Below are positions 8,081-17,083 of a DNA stretch of 37,795 bases, piece by piece. Source of the stretch: Sphingomonas sp. Lineage in GTDB: Bacteria > Pseudomonadota > Alphaproteobacteria > Sphingomonadales > Sphingomonadaceae. Within the stretch, counting starts at the first letter, position 1. Every line of letters starts with the position of its first letter. The notes below the pieces were generated by a model that ran no database searches, was not told the DNA's origin, and saw nothing but the letters and a program-made list of their open reading frames with translations. A program made the position numbers and the translations under genes. Where the stretch lies: contig JACDEB010000010.1 of the NCBI GenBank assembly GCA_013816595.1, positions 1 through 37,795 on the forward strand, read 5' to 3'.

Positions 8081-9384
8081 TCCGGTCCGCTCCTGCGCCG
8101 CGCCGCCGATCGAGCTGCTCATGGCCGCTTCTCGCAGCCGTCGTGGCCGGCAGCCTTGGATGGCCGGCATTTGCTCAAGACTCGTTGGGACCGCCCGCTC
8201 CAGCAACATCCGAACCGCCGCCGGCACAGCCGAGCGACGAAGCATCCGCTGCCAAACAAGGCTTCTCCTTCAACCCGGACGCGGGAATCGTCTACCAGTC
8301 GGGCGACTTCCGGGTAACGGCATGGGGTTTTGCTGAGCGCGCCATCGACTTCAGCGGTCCCGACTATTTCCGCCGCTTCCGGCAGGGAGCGGAGATCGAT
8401 CTGCCGCGCCTGTCGGACAGCGTGCGCCCGGCGATTGTTTATGAAGTCGATCTGACCAACACCAACTTCTTCGGCGACTTCGGTGGCAAAGGCGGGAAGG
8501 TCGGCCGGCGCAACTTCGAGAATTTGTTCGTCGCCCTCCAGGATCCCGACGACCCGGGCAAGTTCAGACTGCTGATCGGTGAAAACACGCATATCCTGTC
8601 GCGCGACGACAATCTGTCATCGGGCAATCTTCCGACCATCAACCGCTCGCTGATTCTCGAGGAACATGGTTCGGTCAACAGCTTCGGGACGCAATTCGGA
8701 GTCCAGTTCCAGAAGGCGCTTTCCGATAAGCTGACCATTCAGCTCGGCGCGCAGGATAACCGAGGTTCGCTCAACGCCGCCGACGCGCGGTATGAAATCG
8801 GCAACTCGCTGTCGGGCAAAATCATCCTTTTGCCGCTGAACGCCGGCGGACGAAAGCTGACAATCGGAGCGGCGGTCGACCACACCCGCGACATTCGCGA
8901 CCGCGTGTTCACGCTGGCGACGGCGATCGGAGCGGTGCCGCTCGGGGGCGTGGCGGCGACCGGCGACAAGCTCACCGGCGAGGCCGACATAGCCTACACC
9001 TTCCCGCTGTTCGGTCACGCCACGACGCTCGAAGCCGAAGGGATATATTCGCGCTTCTCGGCAAGCCATAGCGGCGTGGGCGGTGGCTACGCGATGGCGC
9101 AAGTCTCGCTGTTCGACGCGCCGAAAACCGGCGATCTCGACCTCTTCGTGCGCTACGACGTGGTGAGCCTCGGCATCGACGGCATCAACCGCCGAGCGAC
9201 CCAGCACGCGCTGCGCGCCGGCCTCAACTACAACCTCCCTCGCACCAACAAGCTTGCCAGCCTGCACGTCGAATATGCTCATAATGCGCTCAGCGGACCC
9301 ACCGCGATCGTTACCGACCGTAATCCCGGCGACGAGTTTCGGATGGTTCTGCGGGTGAGCCTGCAACGCTACGTCCGCCATTAG
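8077..9384 (+). CDS. Outer-membrane porin, OprO/OprP (phosphate-selective)-like
   Basis: GTG start in a GTGA overlap with the PepSY stop; signal peptide ...AAVVAGSLGWPAFAQ; beta-barrel-like DFRVTAWGFAERAIDFSG...RRFRQGAEIDLPRLSD..., ending in terminal RVSLQRYVRH. Family is tentative. Confidence 0.75.
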   Translation: MIRSAPAPRRRSSCSWPLLAAVVAGSLGWPAFAQDSLGPPAPATSEPPPAQPSDEASAAKQGFSFNPDAGIVYQSGDFRVTAWGFAERAIDFSGPDYFRRFRQGAEIDLPRLSDSVRPAIVYEVDLTNTNFFGDFGGKGGKVGRRNFENLFVALQDPDDPGKFRLLIGENTHILSRDDNLSSGNLPTINRSLILEEHGSVNSFGTQFGVQFQKALSDKLTIQLGAQDNRGSLNAADARYEIGNSLSGKIILLPLNAGGRKLTIGAAVDHTRDIRDRVFTLATAIGAVPLGGVAATGDKLTGEADIAYTFPLFGHATTLEAEGIYSRFSASHSGVGGGYAMAQVSLFDAPKTGDLDLFVRYDVVSLGIDGINRRATQHALRAGLNYNLPRTNKLASLHVEYAHNALSGPTAIVTDRNPGDEFRMVLRVSLQRYVRH

Positions 9385-9392
9385 GGGATCGC

Positions 9393-9470
9393 ATGGACTT
9401 CCTCATTATCGGCATGACCGCGTTTTTCGCCTCGGGGCTGACGCGGGCAGAGCGTAGGTCGGATCGCTAA
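9393..9470 (+). pseudogene. Possible truncated 5' end of a TauE/SafE-type membrane transporter
   Basis: 25-codon ORF MDFLIIGMTAFFASGLT-RAERRSDR*: the first 17 residues look like a TauE/SafE first TM helix (…FFASGLT…), then the sequence becomes unrelated and stops. Sits 8 bp after the porin stop. Confidence 0.45.
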
Positions 9471-9564
9471 CTGATCCAAAGCGCCCCAAACCTTACCCAA
9501 GCGCGACCCAAAGGCTTACGGCCACAACGCAGCCACTCGGCGAGCTTGCCTGTGAAAGGGCCGG

Positions 9565-9637
9565 TGCCGCTTACAGGACTCGAACCTGTGACCCCCGCAT
9601 TACGAATGCGATGCTCTACCAACTGAGCTAAAGCGGC
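9565..9637 (-). tRNA. tRNA-Thr (anticodon CGT)
   Basis: Minus strand GCCGCTT-TA-GCTC-AGTTGGTA-GAGC-A-TCGCA-TTCGTAA-TGCGG-GGGTC-ACAGG-TTCGAGT-CCTGT-AAGCGGC-A folds into a full cloverleaf; anticodon loop TTCGTAA; CCA not encoded. Confidence 0.96.
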
Positions 9638-9791
9638 TTGGCCCCTGCGAATTGGAGCGGTTGGCGCACTAACAGCGCGCTTCGCGGCGGGCAAGGGCGC
9701 CACAAAATCGACCGTGAGCGAACAACTTAACGCTTTGGTAACCGTGTTTCGCCATTTTCCATGGTCTATGGAGCAGGTGGGGCCCGAGTGA

Positions 9792-11051
9792 ATGGATAGC
9801 TATCGCGATTTTCCGAGCGATTATGAGCCGGGGTCTTCGTCAGAAGCCCCGGACCATTCAGTCGATGTCGCCGCGGCGATCGGCACCGATGAGCGGCGGA
9901 TGCACGTCCGCGCCTATAATTACTGGGTGTCGCTGCTCGACGGGCGCGATTTTCCATCGATCGAGGACCTCGAACCTGGCGACCTCAACGACTTTTCCGG
10001 CAATAGCGTGCTGCTCGATTTCACCTGCGGCCGCGATAATCCGGCAATCCCGTACATCGGCGGCGCAATCCGCGACGAATGCGGGCTCGATGACGACACG
10101 CGGATGATTTCCGACGTTCCCAGCCGCTCGCTCCTGTCGCGGCTGACCGATCATTATATGCAGATAATCGCCAATCGCGCGCCGGTCGGGTTCGAAGCCG
10201 AATTCGTCAACCAGCGCAGCCAGAACATCTGCTATCGCGGGATCCTGATGCCCTTCTCGTCGGACGGGGAATCGATCGATTTCATCTACGGCGTCATCAA
10301 TTGGAAAAAGGAAGATGCCGATTTCGCGAGTTCGAGCGAGGTGCTCGCAGCGCCCATGTTCGAGCAGCCAGCGGATTTCGAGCCCACGTTTGAGGAGCAA
10401 GCGGACGCGCCGGTGAGCGCCGCAGAACTCCAACTGGACAACGAGCTTGTCGTGACGCCTGTGGGCGACGACGCCGGGCTGGCCGATTTGCTGTGCGCTG
10501 CGCGCGCAACCGCCGAAGCCGTCAAGGCTGGAGAAGGGCGGACCCGGGCGGCACTCTATCAGGCCTTGTCGCAGGCCTATAATTTCGCGCTCACTGCTCG
10601 CGGCAGTCCCGACGATTTCGCCCAACTGCTGGCTGATACTGGCGTCAAGGCTCAGGCCCGCGCACCGATGACCCCGATCGTGAAACTCGTGTTCGGGGTC
10701 GATTACGACAAGTCGCGGTTGACCGAATTCGCAGCCGCATTGTCATTCGCCGACCGCCGTTCGGTCGCCCCTGGTGGGTTCGAACCGTTCATCGTCGGCC
10801 AGCAAGGCGGGTTGAAAGCCTTGGTCGCCGCCGAACGCCAGGCGCGGCGTCCCGCCGACAAGGGCGAAAACAGCAATGAAGCGGCCCGAACTACACTGCG
10901 TTCCGCTCCGGTTCTGTCGCTCGACCACTTCGGCGACCATGGCGAATTCGCGCTGCTTGTCGTTCGCCGCTCGGCCGATGGCGGTTATGAACCGGTTGCG
11001 CTGGTTGCGGACGACGGGCTGACCGACCGCGCCATTCGCAAGGCGGCCTGA
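9792..11051 (+). CDS. PAS-like domain protein, possible sensor or regulator
   Basis: YNYWVSLLDGRDFPSIEDLEPGDLNDFSGNSVLLDFTCGRDNPAIPYIGGAIRDECG...PSRSLLSRLTDHYMQIIANRAPVGFEAEFVN...ICYRGILMPFSSDGESIDFIYGVINWK resembles the PAS_5-type fold of alphaproteobacterial proteins. Confidence 0.7.
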   Translation: MDSYRDFPSDYEPGSSSEAPDHSVDVAAAIGTDERRMHVRAYNYWVSLLDGRDFPSIEDLEPGDLNDFSGNSVLLDFTCGRDNPAIPYIGGAIRDECGLDDDTRMISDVPSRSLLSRLTDHYMQIIANRAPVGFEAEFVNQRSQNICYRGILMPFSSDGESIDFIYGVINWKKEDADFASSSEVLAAPMFEQPADFEPTFEEQADAPVSAAELQLDNELVVTPVGDDAGLADLLCAARATAEAVKAGEGRTRAALYQALSQAYNFALTARGSPDDFAQLLADTGVKAQARAPMTPIVKLVFGVDYDKSRLTEFAAALSFADRRSVAPGGFEPFIVGQQGGLKALVAAERQARRPADKGENSNEAARTTLRSAPVLSLDHFGDHGEFALLVVRRSADGGYEPVALVADDGLTDRAIRKAA

Positions 11052-11189
11052 AGCCCGAATTTCGCTCGACACGCCGCCGAAATTTCGGTGACGGCCAAGG
11101 GAAACATCGCTGCGACGGGCTTGTCCGGCCAAGGGGCGGGGGTCTATAGGCGCTCGCCAGCGCTACATCCTCCGGAGCATCAGCAGTTC

Positions 11190-14100
11190 ATGACCGTTCA
11201 CACGCGCCTGGCGCCGCCGCTGGTCGAGCTGATCCGCAAAGCGCTGACAATGAACGCCCTGCCGGGGGAAATCGAGAGTCTGAGCGAAGCGGCGGAAAAG
11301 GATGCTGCCGAATTCCTCGCCCAGGTCGCGGCCAAGCGCAAAGCGGGTGACGTCGCGCTCGCCATCCAGTCGCTCGGCGGCAAGGCCGGGCGCCGGCGAA
11401 TGCGCATCGCGATCGTCAATGATGACATGCCCTTCCTGGTCGATTCGATCGCCAATGCATTGGCCGGACGCCAACTGACCATTTTCAACCTGCTTCACCC
11501 CGTCGTGTGCGTGGAGCGCGACGACAAGGGCGTTCTGACGTCGATCGAGCCGATGTGCTCCGACAAGAGCCGCCGCGAATCGATGATCTATATCGAGCTC
11601 GACCGCGCCGATGCCAGAAACCGCCAGACGCTCGCCGCCGAATTGCGTTCGGTCCTCGCCGATGTCCGGGTCGCGGTTCGCGACTGGCAGCAGCTCCAGT
11701 CGAAGATGCGCGACGACGCTGAGCTAATCGCTGAACCCGAAGCGAGCGCTCTGCTCGACTGGTTCGCCGATGGTGCGATGACCCTACTCGGCTATCACGT
11801 CGAGCGGCCCGGCAAGCCGCCGAGCGGCGGCCTGGGCATTTTCAGCCGACCGGGTGACCCGACTGACGACGGCGGCTGCGGCGAAGCAATCCGCTATCTC
11901 GATCAGGGCGGCGACGTACCGTTGTTGGCAAAAGCCGGGCTCCGGTCAACCGTCCATCGCCGGGTTCCGCTCGACTTGGTCGTCGTCCCCATTCGTGAGC
12001 AGGGCAAAGTCACGGCGATCGGTGTTCACGCCGGGCTGTGGACCAGCGAGGCCCTCAAACTGCCGCCCGGAGAGGTGCCGATCCTGCGCGAACGGCTCAA
12101 GAAGCTCGATCAGCTGTTCGGCTTCGATCCCAAGGGCCATTCGGGCAAGGCGCTGCGCCACGCCGTCGCGTCGCTGCCGCGCGATCTTTTGATCAACCTC
12201 AGCCTCGCTTCGGTGCGCGACCTGGTGATGATGGCGATGTCGCTGGCCGATCGACCGCGCCCGGCCGTGGTCCAGGTCCGAAGCATCCTCAAGGGCCATT
12301 TGTTCAGCTTCGTCTGGCTGCCGCGCGAGGAACTGACGACGGCCCGGCGAATGGCCATTGCCAAGCTGCTCGAGGACAAGGCCGGAAGCCCGGTAACCAG
12401 CTGGTCGGTCGAGCTCGGCGACGGCGATTTGGCGCTGATCCGCTATTCCCAATTCATCGCCAATGACGCGCCATTGCCCAATTCGCGCCAACTCGACGAT
12501 GCAGTGGTCGAAATGGTCCGCGGTTGGGAGCCGGGGGTTGAAAGCGAGCTGATCCGTCTGGCGGGCGCGTCGCGCGCAACCCGCCTCGCCTTGACCTACA
12601 TCGGCAATTTCCCGGACGAGTATCGCACCCGCACCTCGCCGAGAGAAAGTGCATCGGACATTTTACGGCTATGCTCGCTGTCAAGCGATCTTGACCGGGA
12701 CGTCCGCATTTCTCCCGATGGCGGGGTCGATCAGCGTCAGCTTCGGCTCAAGACCTATCGCCGTGGCGGCGTGATCGCTTTGAGCGAAGTCGTCCCGGTC
12801 CTCGAGAACTTCGGCCTCCGGGTGCTCGAGGAAATACCGACCATGCTCGATGGCGGGATCGGCTATATCCATGACTTTTCGGTCGAGGTCGCCGACGCCG
12901 CCCATGTCAAATCGATCCTCGCCCGGGTCGGCGAAATTGAACGCGCGATCGCCCATGTCCTGTGCGGCCAGGCAGAAAACGACGAATTCAACCAGCTGGT
13001 GGTCTATGCCGGGCTGGAAACCCAGGCGGTGGTGTGGCTGCGCGCCTGGTTCCGCTATTTGCGCCAGACCGGGAGCAGCTTTGGGCTGATTACCGTTGTC
13101 GACGCACTGCGCCGCGAGGCGGCCGCCACGCGAGCGCTGGTCAGCCTGTTCGCTGCAGCCCACGATTCGGATCAGTCGGGCAGCGACGATGCCGCCAAAA
13201 TCCGAACCGCGCTCCATAGCGCTTTGGCGGGGATTCGCTCAATCGACGACGACCGCATCCTGCGCCGCTTGTTCGCGCTCGTTGAAGCGATTGTCCGAAC
13301 CAATGCGTTCGCACCGGCGGCCAAGGAAGCACTCGCATTCAAGATCGATTCCGCGCTTGTGCCGGGACTTCCGGCGCCGGTGCCGTGGCGCGAAATTTGG
13401 GTCTACAGCCCGCGCGTCGAGGGTATTCACCTGCGCGGCGGCCCGGTCGCCCGCGGCGGGCTTCGCTGGTCCGACCGGCGGGACGACTTCCGCACCGAAA
13501 TCCTCGGCCTGATGAAGGCGCAATTGGTCAAGAATGCGGTCATCGTTCCGACCGGAGCCAAGGGCGGCTTCTACCCCAAGCAATTGCCCGACGCCGGGCT
13601 GGACCGCGACGCCTGGCTTGCGGAAGGGACCGAAAGCTACTGCATTTTCATCCGGTCCTTGCTCTCGGTCACTGACAATCTGGTCAATGACAAGGTCGTT
13701 CATCCCGAAAAGGTTGTCATCCACGACGGCGACGATCCCTATTTCGTGGTCGCCGCGGACAAGGGCACCGCGAGATTCTCGGACATCGCCAACGGCATTG
13801 CGCTCGACCGCAATTTCTGGCTCGGCGACGCCTTCGCCAGCGGCGGATCGAACGGCTATGACCACAAAGCGATGGGCATCACCGCCAAGGGGGCGTGGAT
13901 TTCGGTCCAGCGTCACTTCCTGGAAATGGGCGTCGATGTGCAATGCGAGCCGGTCACGGTTGCGGGTTGCGGGGACATGTCCGGTGACGTGTTCGGTAAT
14001 GGGATGCTGCTGTCGAAGACAATCCGGCTGGTCGCTGCATTCGACCATCGCCACATCTTCCTCGATCCCGATCCTGACGCGCATAAAAGCTGGCACGAGC

Positions 14101-15830
14101 GCGACCGGATGTTCACGCTGCCGCGATCGAGCTGGGACGATTATAACCGCAAGACCCTGTCCAAGGGCGGCGGAATATTTGCTCGCACCGAAAAATCGAT
14201 TCCGCTCAGCCCGGAAGTCCGCATATTGCTCGGCACCGACGCCACCGCGCTTGACCCGACCGCGCTCATCAACCTGATCCTCAAAAGCACCGTCGATCTG
14301 CTGTGGTTTGGCGGCATCGGCACCTACATTAAGGCTGCGGCGCAGAGCCAGAGCGATGTCGGCGACCCGTCGAACGACGCCTTGCGAGTCAGTGCCGATG
14401 AGGTCCACGCAAAGGTTATCGGGGAAGGCGCCAACCTTGCCATCACCCAGACCGGGCGGATCGAGTTCGCGGCCCGCGGCGGGCGCATCAACACCGACTT
14501 CATCGACAATTCGGCGGGCGTGGATTGCTCGGACAATGAAGTGAACATCAAGATCCCGCTCAATCGCGAAATGCGCGACGGCAAACTGACCTTGGCCAAA
14601 CGCAACGCTTTGCTGGCACGGATGACCGACGAAGTGTCCGACCTCGTGCTCGAAGACAATCGCCTGCAGACGCTGGCGCTGTCGATTGCCGAGGCGGGTG
14701 GCTCGGTCGGACTACCCGGCCAGGTCCGGACACTGGAACTGCTTGAGGCGAGCGGCCGGCTCGACCGCCGCGTCGAAGGGCTTCAGTCGAGCGAGGACTT
14801 GCTGCGCCGGGCGCAGGACGGGCGCGGACTGACCCGGCCCGAACTGGCGGTCCTGATGGCGGTGTCGAAGCTCGAACTTCAGGATTCGGCGGAAGGGCTT
14901 GGACTGGCCGATGACAAGCTGATCGCTCCGCAATTATTCGATGCTTTCCCGGCGCCGATGCGCAAAGCGCATGCGGCGGCGATTCGCGCCCATCGGCTGC
15001 GCAACGAAATCCTGGGCACCAAAGTCGCCAATCGGCTGGTCAACCGGCTTGGCCCCGGGGTTGCCTTCGATCTGACCGAAGAAGAAGGCTCCTCGCTCGG
15101 TCAGGTGGTCGCAGCTTTCCTGGTCGCGGAGCGGTTGCTCAACCTTGACACCTTATGGGAAGAAATCGAGCAGGATGCGCTGCCCGAGACGGTTCGCATC
15201 GAACTGTTCATCATCGCCGCGGCAAGCGTCCGAGCGCATCTGTCCGACATCATTCGCGCGGCGAGCGGCGAAACGCGGGTCGAAAAGATGTGCGCCTTGC
15301 TCGAACCCGGCGTTCGCAAAATCGGCACCGCGGCAACCAAGCTCATTCGTTCGGAAGTGAAGAACGAAGCCGAGGCCCGCCGCGACCGCTTGCTCGCGCT
15401 TGGCGCCAGCGAGGATATCGTCAAGGGCCTCGTCCGACTCTATGAGCTCGACGGCGTTTTCGGCCTCGCGGCGCTCGCCCAACGGCGCAAGATCGACGAC
15501 GTCAGGTTGACCCGCGCGTACACCCGGCTCGGCGAAGCTTTGTCGCTCGACTGGGCGCAGCAACAGGTCGCGCGGTTCATTCCGGCGGACCAGTGGGAAC
15601 GCTTGCTGATCGCTGGTTTGGCCCGCGATTTCGAACAATTGCGGATCGAATTCCTGTCGCGCGGAAAGGGCAGTGCGCCCGACGACGCTGTCGATGACTG
15701 GCTGGCGGCGCAAAAGGACCGCATCGACCAGTTCCGCCAGCTCATCGCCCGGGCGCGAAGCGAAGGCCACGTCAGCGCCTCGATGCTCGCCCAGATTGCC
15801 GGCCAGGCGCGGATCTTGCTTGCTCGATGA
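11190..15830 (+). CDS. gdhB: NAD-specific glutamate dehydrogenase, large (180-kDa-class) type
   Basis: ~1546 aa; contains PRVEGIHLRGGPVARGGLRWSDRRDDFRTEILGLMKAQLVKNAVIVPTGAKGGFYPKQLP and VAGCGDMSGDVFGNGMLLSKTIRLVAAFDHRHIFLDPDPD, diagnostic of the large NAD-GDH family. Confidence 0.97.
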   Translation: MTVHTRLAPPLVELIRKALTMNALPGEIESLSEAAEKDAAEFLAQVAAKRKAGDVALAIQSLGGKAGRRRMRIAIVNDDMPFLVDSIANALAGRQLTIFNLLHPVVCVERDDKGVLTSIEPMCSDKSRRESMIYIELDRADARNRQTLAAELRSVLADVRVAVRDWQQLQSKMRDDAELIAEPEASALLDWFADGAMTLLGYHVERPGKPPSGGLGIFSRPGDPTDDGGCGEAIRYLDQGGDVPLLAKAGLRSTVHRRVPLDLVVVPIREQGKVTAIGVHAGLWTSEALKLPPGEVPILRERLKKLDQLFGFDPKGHSGKALRHAVASLPRDLLINLSLASVRDLVMMAMSLADRPRPAVVQVRSILKGHLFSFVWLPREELTTARRMAIAKLLEDKAGSPVTSWSVELGDGDLALIRYSQFIANDAPLPNSRQLDDAVVEMVRGWEPGVESELIRLAGASRATRLALTYIGNFPDEYRTRTSPRESASDILRLCSLSSDLDRDVRISPDGGVDQRQLRLKTYRRGGVIALSEVVPVLENFGLRVLEEIPTMLDGGIGYIHDFSVEVADAAHVKSILARVGEIERAIAHVLCGQAENDEFNQLVVYAGLETQAVVWLRAWFRYLRQTGSSFGLITVVDALRREAAATRALVSLFAAAHDSDQSGSDDAAKIRTALHSALAGIRSIDDDRILRRLFALVEAIVRTNAFAPAAKEALAFKIDSALVPGLPAPVPWREIWVYSPRVEGIHLRGGPVARGGLRWSDRRDDFRTEILGLMKAQLVKNAVIVPTGAKGGFYPKQLPDAGLDRDAWLAEGTESYCIFIRSLLSVTDNLVNDKVVHPEKVVIHDGDDPYFVVAADKGTARFSDIANGIALDRNFWLGDAFASGGSNGYDHKAMGITAKGAWISVQRHFLEMGVDVQCEPVTVAGCGDMSGDVFGNGMLLSKTIRLVAAFDHRHIFLDPDPDAHKSWHERDRMFTLPRSSWDDYNRKTLSKGGGIFARTEKSIPLSPEVRILLGTDATALDPTALINLILKSTVDLLWFGGIGTYIKAAAQSQSDVGDPSNDALRVSADEVHAKVIGEGANLAITQTGRIEFAARGGRINTDFIDNSAGVDCSDNEVNIKIPLNREMRDGKLTLAKRNALLARMTDEVSDLVLEDNRLQTLALSIAEAGGSVGLPGQVRTLELLEASGRLDRRVEGLQSSEDLLRRAQDGRGLTRPELAVLMAVSKLELQDSAEGLGLADDKLIAPQLFDAFPAPMRKAHAAAIRAHRLRNEILGTKVANRLVNRLGPGVAFDLTEEEGSSLGQVVAAFLVAERLLNLDTLWEEIEQDALPETVRIELFIIAAASVRAHLSDIIRAASGETRVEKMCALLEPGVRKIGTAATKLIRSEVKNEAEARRDRLLALGASEDIVKGLVRLYELDGVFGLAALAQRRKIDDVRLTRAYTRLGEALSLDWAQQQVARFIPADQWERLLIAGLARDFEQLRIEFLSRGKGSAPDDAVDDWLAAQKDRIDQFRQLIARARSEGHVSASMLAQIAGQARILLAR

Positions 15831-16675
15831 TCCGCGCGGCGGTGCTTGTCCCGGCACCGGACTATCCCGAGGACTGGGCGTGGGCGTTCGACGTCGAGGC
15901 TGCGGCGCTGCAGCGCGGCGGGATGAAGGTCGAGGCGCGGCCGTGGAGAGACCCCGGCGACCTTACCGACTTCGATCTGGTGCTGCCGCTGGTGGCCTGG
16001 GGTTATCACTTCGATCCGAAGCGCTGGCTGGATTTGCTCGACCGGTTGGAAAACGAACGTCCGGTGACGGTAAATCCGATCCCGTTGCTGCGCTGGAACA
16101 GCGACAAGGTCTATCTCGAGGAGCTTGGCGCGAAGGGCATTCCGACCGTCCCGACGGCACTTGTGGATCAGCTCGATATGCAATCGATCGCCGAGGCCCG
16201 CGACCGTTTTAGCGGCGATCTGGTGATCAAACCGCCGATCTCGGCCTCGGCTTATGGAACGCACCGGCTGGGCCCGACCGATTACCTGCCGGCAGAGGTG
16301 ATTGGCCAGACGATGATGGTCCAGCCGTTCCTGCGCTCGGTGATGGACGAAGGCGAATATTCACTGATGCTGTTCGATGGCGAATTGAGCCATTCGATCA
16401 TCAAGCGCCCGACCGCCGGCGATTATCGCACCCAGCCGCACCTCGGCGGGACGGAAGTCGCCTGCGCCGTTCCCGATGGAGCGCTCGACGTCGCCCGCGC
16501 CGCGCTTGGCGCCGCGCCGGCCCCGGCGGCTTATGCCCGGGTCGACCTCATCCGCCTCGATGACGGTGCATTGGGGGTGATCGAACTCGAATTGATCGAG
16601 CCCAGCCTGTGGCTCCAGTACGCCCCCGACCACGGCACATCATTCGCCGCCGCGATCGCCGCCCGCGCGCGCTAA
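15827..16675 (+). CDS. ATP-grasp domain protein (RimK/glutathione synthetase-like)
   Basis: ATGA overlap with the GDH stop; sequence TVNPIPLLRWNSDKVYLEELGAKGIPTVPT...DLVIKPPISASAYGTHRL...VQPFLRSVMDEGEYSLMLFDGELSHSIIKRPTAGDYRTQPHLGG...YARVDLIRLDDGALGVIELELIEPSLWLQYAP. Confidence 0.9.
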   Translation: MIRAAVLVPAPDYPEDWAWAFDVEAAALQRGGMKVEARPWRDPGDLTDFDLVLPLVAWGYHFDPKRWLDLLDRLENERPVTVNPIPLLRWNSDKVYLEELGAKGIPTVPTALVDQLDMQSIAEARDRFSGDLVIKPPISASAYGTHRLGPTDYLPAEVIGQTMMVQPFLRSVMDEGEYSLMLFDGELSHSIIKRPTAGDYRTQPHLGGTEVACAVPDGALDVARAALGAAPAPAAYARVDLIRLDDGALGVIELELIEPSLWLQYAPDHGTSFAAAIAARAR

Positions 16676-16834
16676 CAACGCCGAGACGATTTTGGGGGTG
16701 GCGACCAATGGTGCTGCTAATTAGGTCGTTCCCGAACCACCAGGCGAACGCGCAAGCTTATCTGCTTCTCCTTTTCGGACAGTGCTTGATATCCTGCCGG
16801 CATGCGAAGGCTCCGACTGGAAGGTGGTCGGGAT

Positions 16835-17083
16835 TTACGTCGATTGAGCGCCGCGGCCGAGCGCGAATAGCCACTGGCGGATCGCGGAGGTCAGATTGGG
16901 CGGGCGATCCGCTCCGAGCCGCTCGGCATCGATTTCGGCGACCAGCGCATTGATCGGGCAATTGCGTGTCCGCGCCGCTACCTCAAGCGCCGCCCAGAAT
17001 GCGGGCTCGAGGCTGATCGAGGTCTGGTGACCGGCGATCAGCACCGATCTTTTGCGCGGCGGCGCGTAGTCCACCGGATCCAT
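16835..17083 (-). CDS. Ribbon-helix-helix domain protein
   Basis: 82 aa: KRSVLIAGHQTSISLEPAFWAALEVAARTRNCPINALVAEIDAERLG...NLTSAIRQWLFA, typical of the RHH_4-type domain; ATG overlaps the phaB stop (TGATG). Confidence 0.85.
   Translation of the reverse strand: MDPVDYAPPRKRSVLIAGHQTSISLEPAFWAALEVAARTRNCPINALVAEIDAERLGADRPPNLTSAIRQWLFALGRGAQST

Noticed and set aside
1-9480. A complete mobile element or prophage on the left side
   Set aside because: No integrase, transposase, relaxase or phage structural gene is recognisable; only circumstantial island-like features.
9467-9703. 78-aa ORF containing ALAQLVEHRIRNAGVTGSSPVSGT
   Set aside because: This is the well-known spurious translation of a tRNA gene, here tRNA-Thr on the same strand.
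9858-10625. 255-aa minus-strand ORF opposite the PAS-like gene, and other long antisense ORFs (e.g. 13239..14408, 25966..27093, 29774..30877)
   Set aside because: They lie antisense to well-supported genes in GC-rich sequence, where long spurious ORFs are expected; translations are low-complexity, Arg/Asp/Gly-rich and without recognisable domains.
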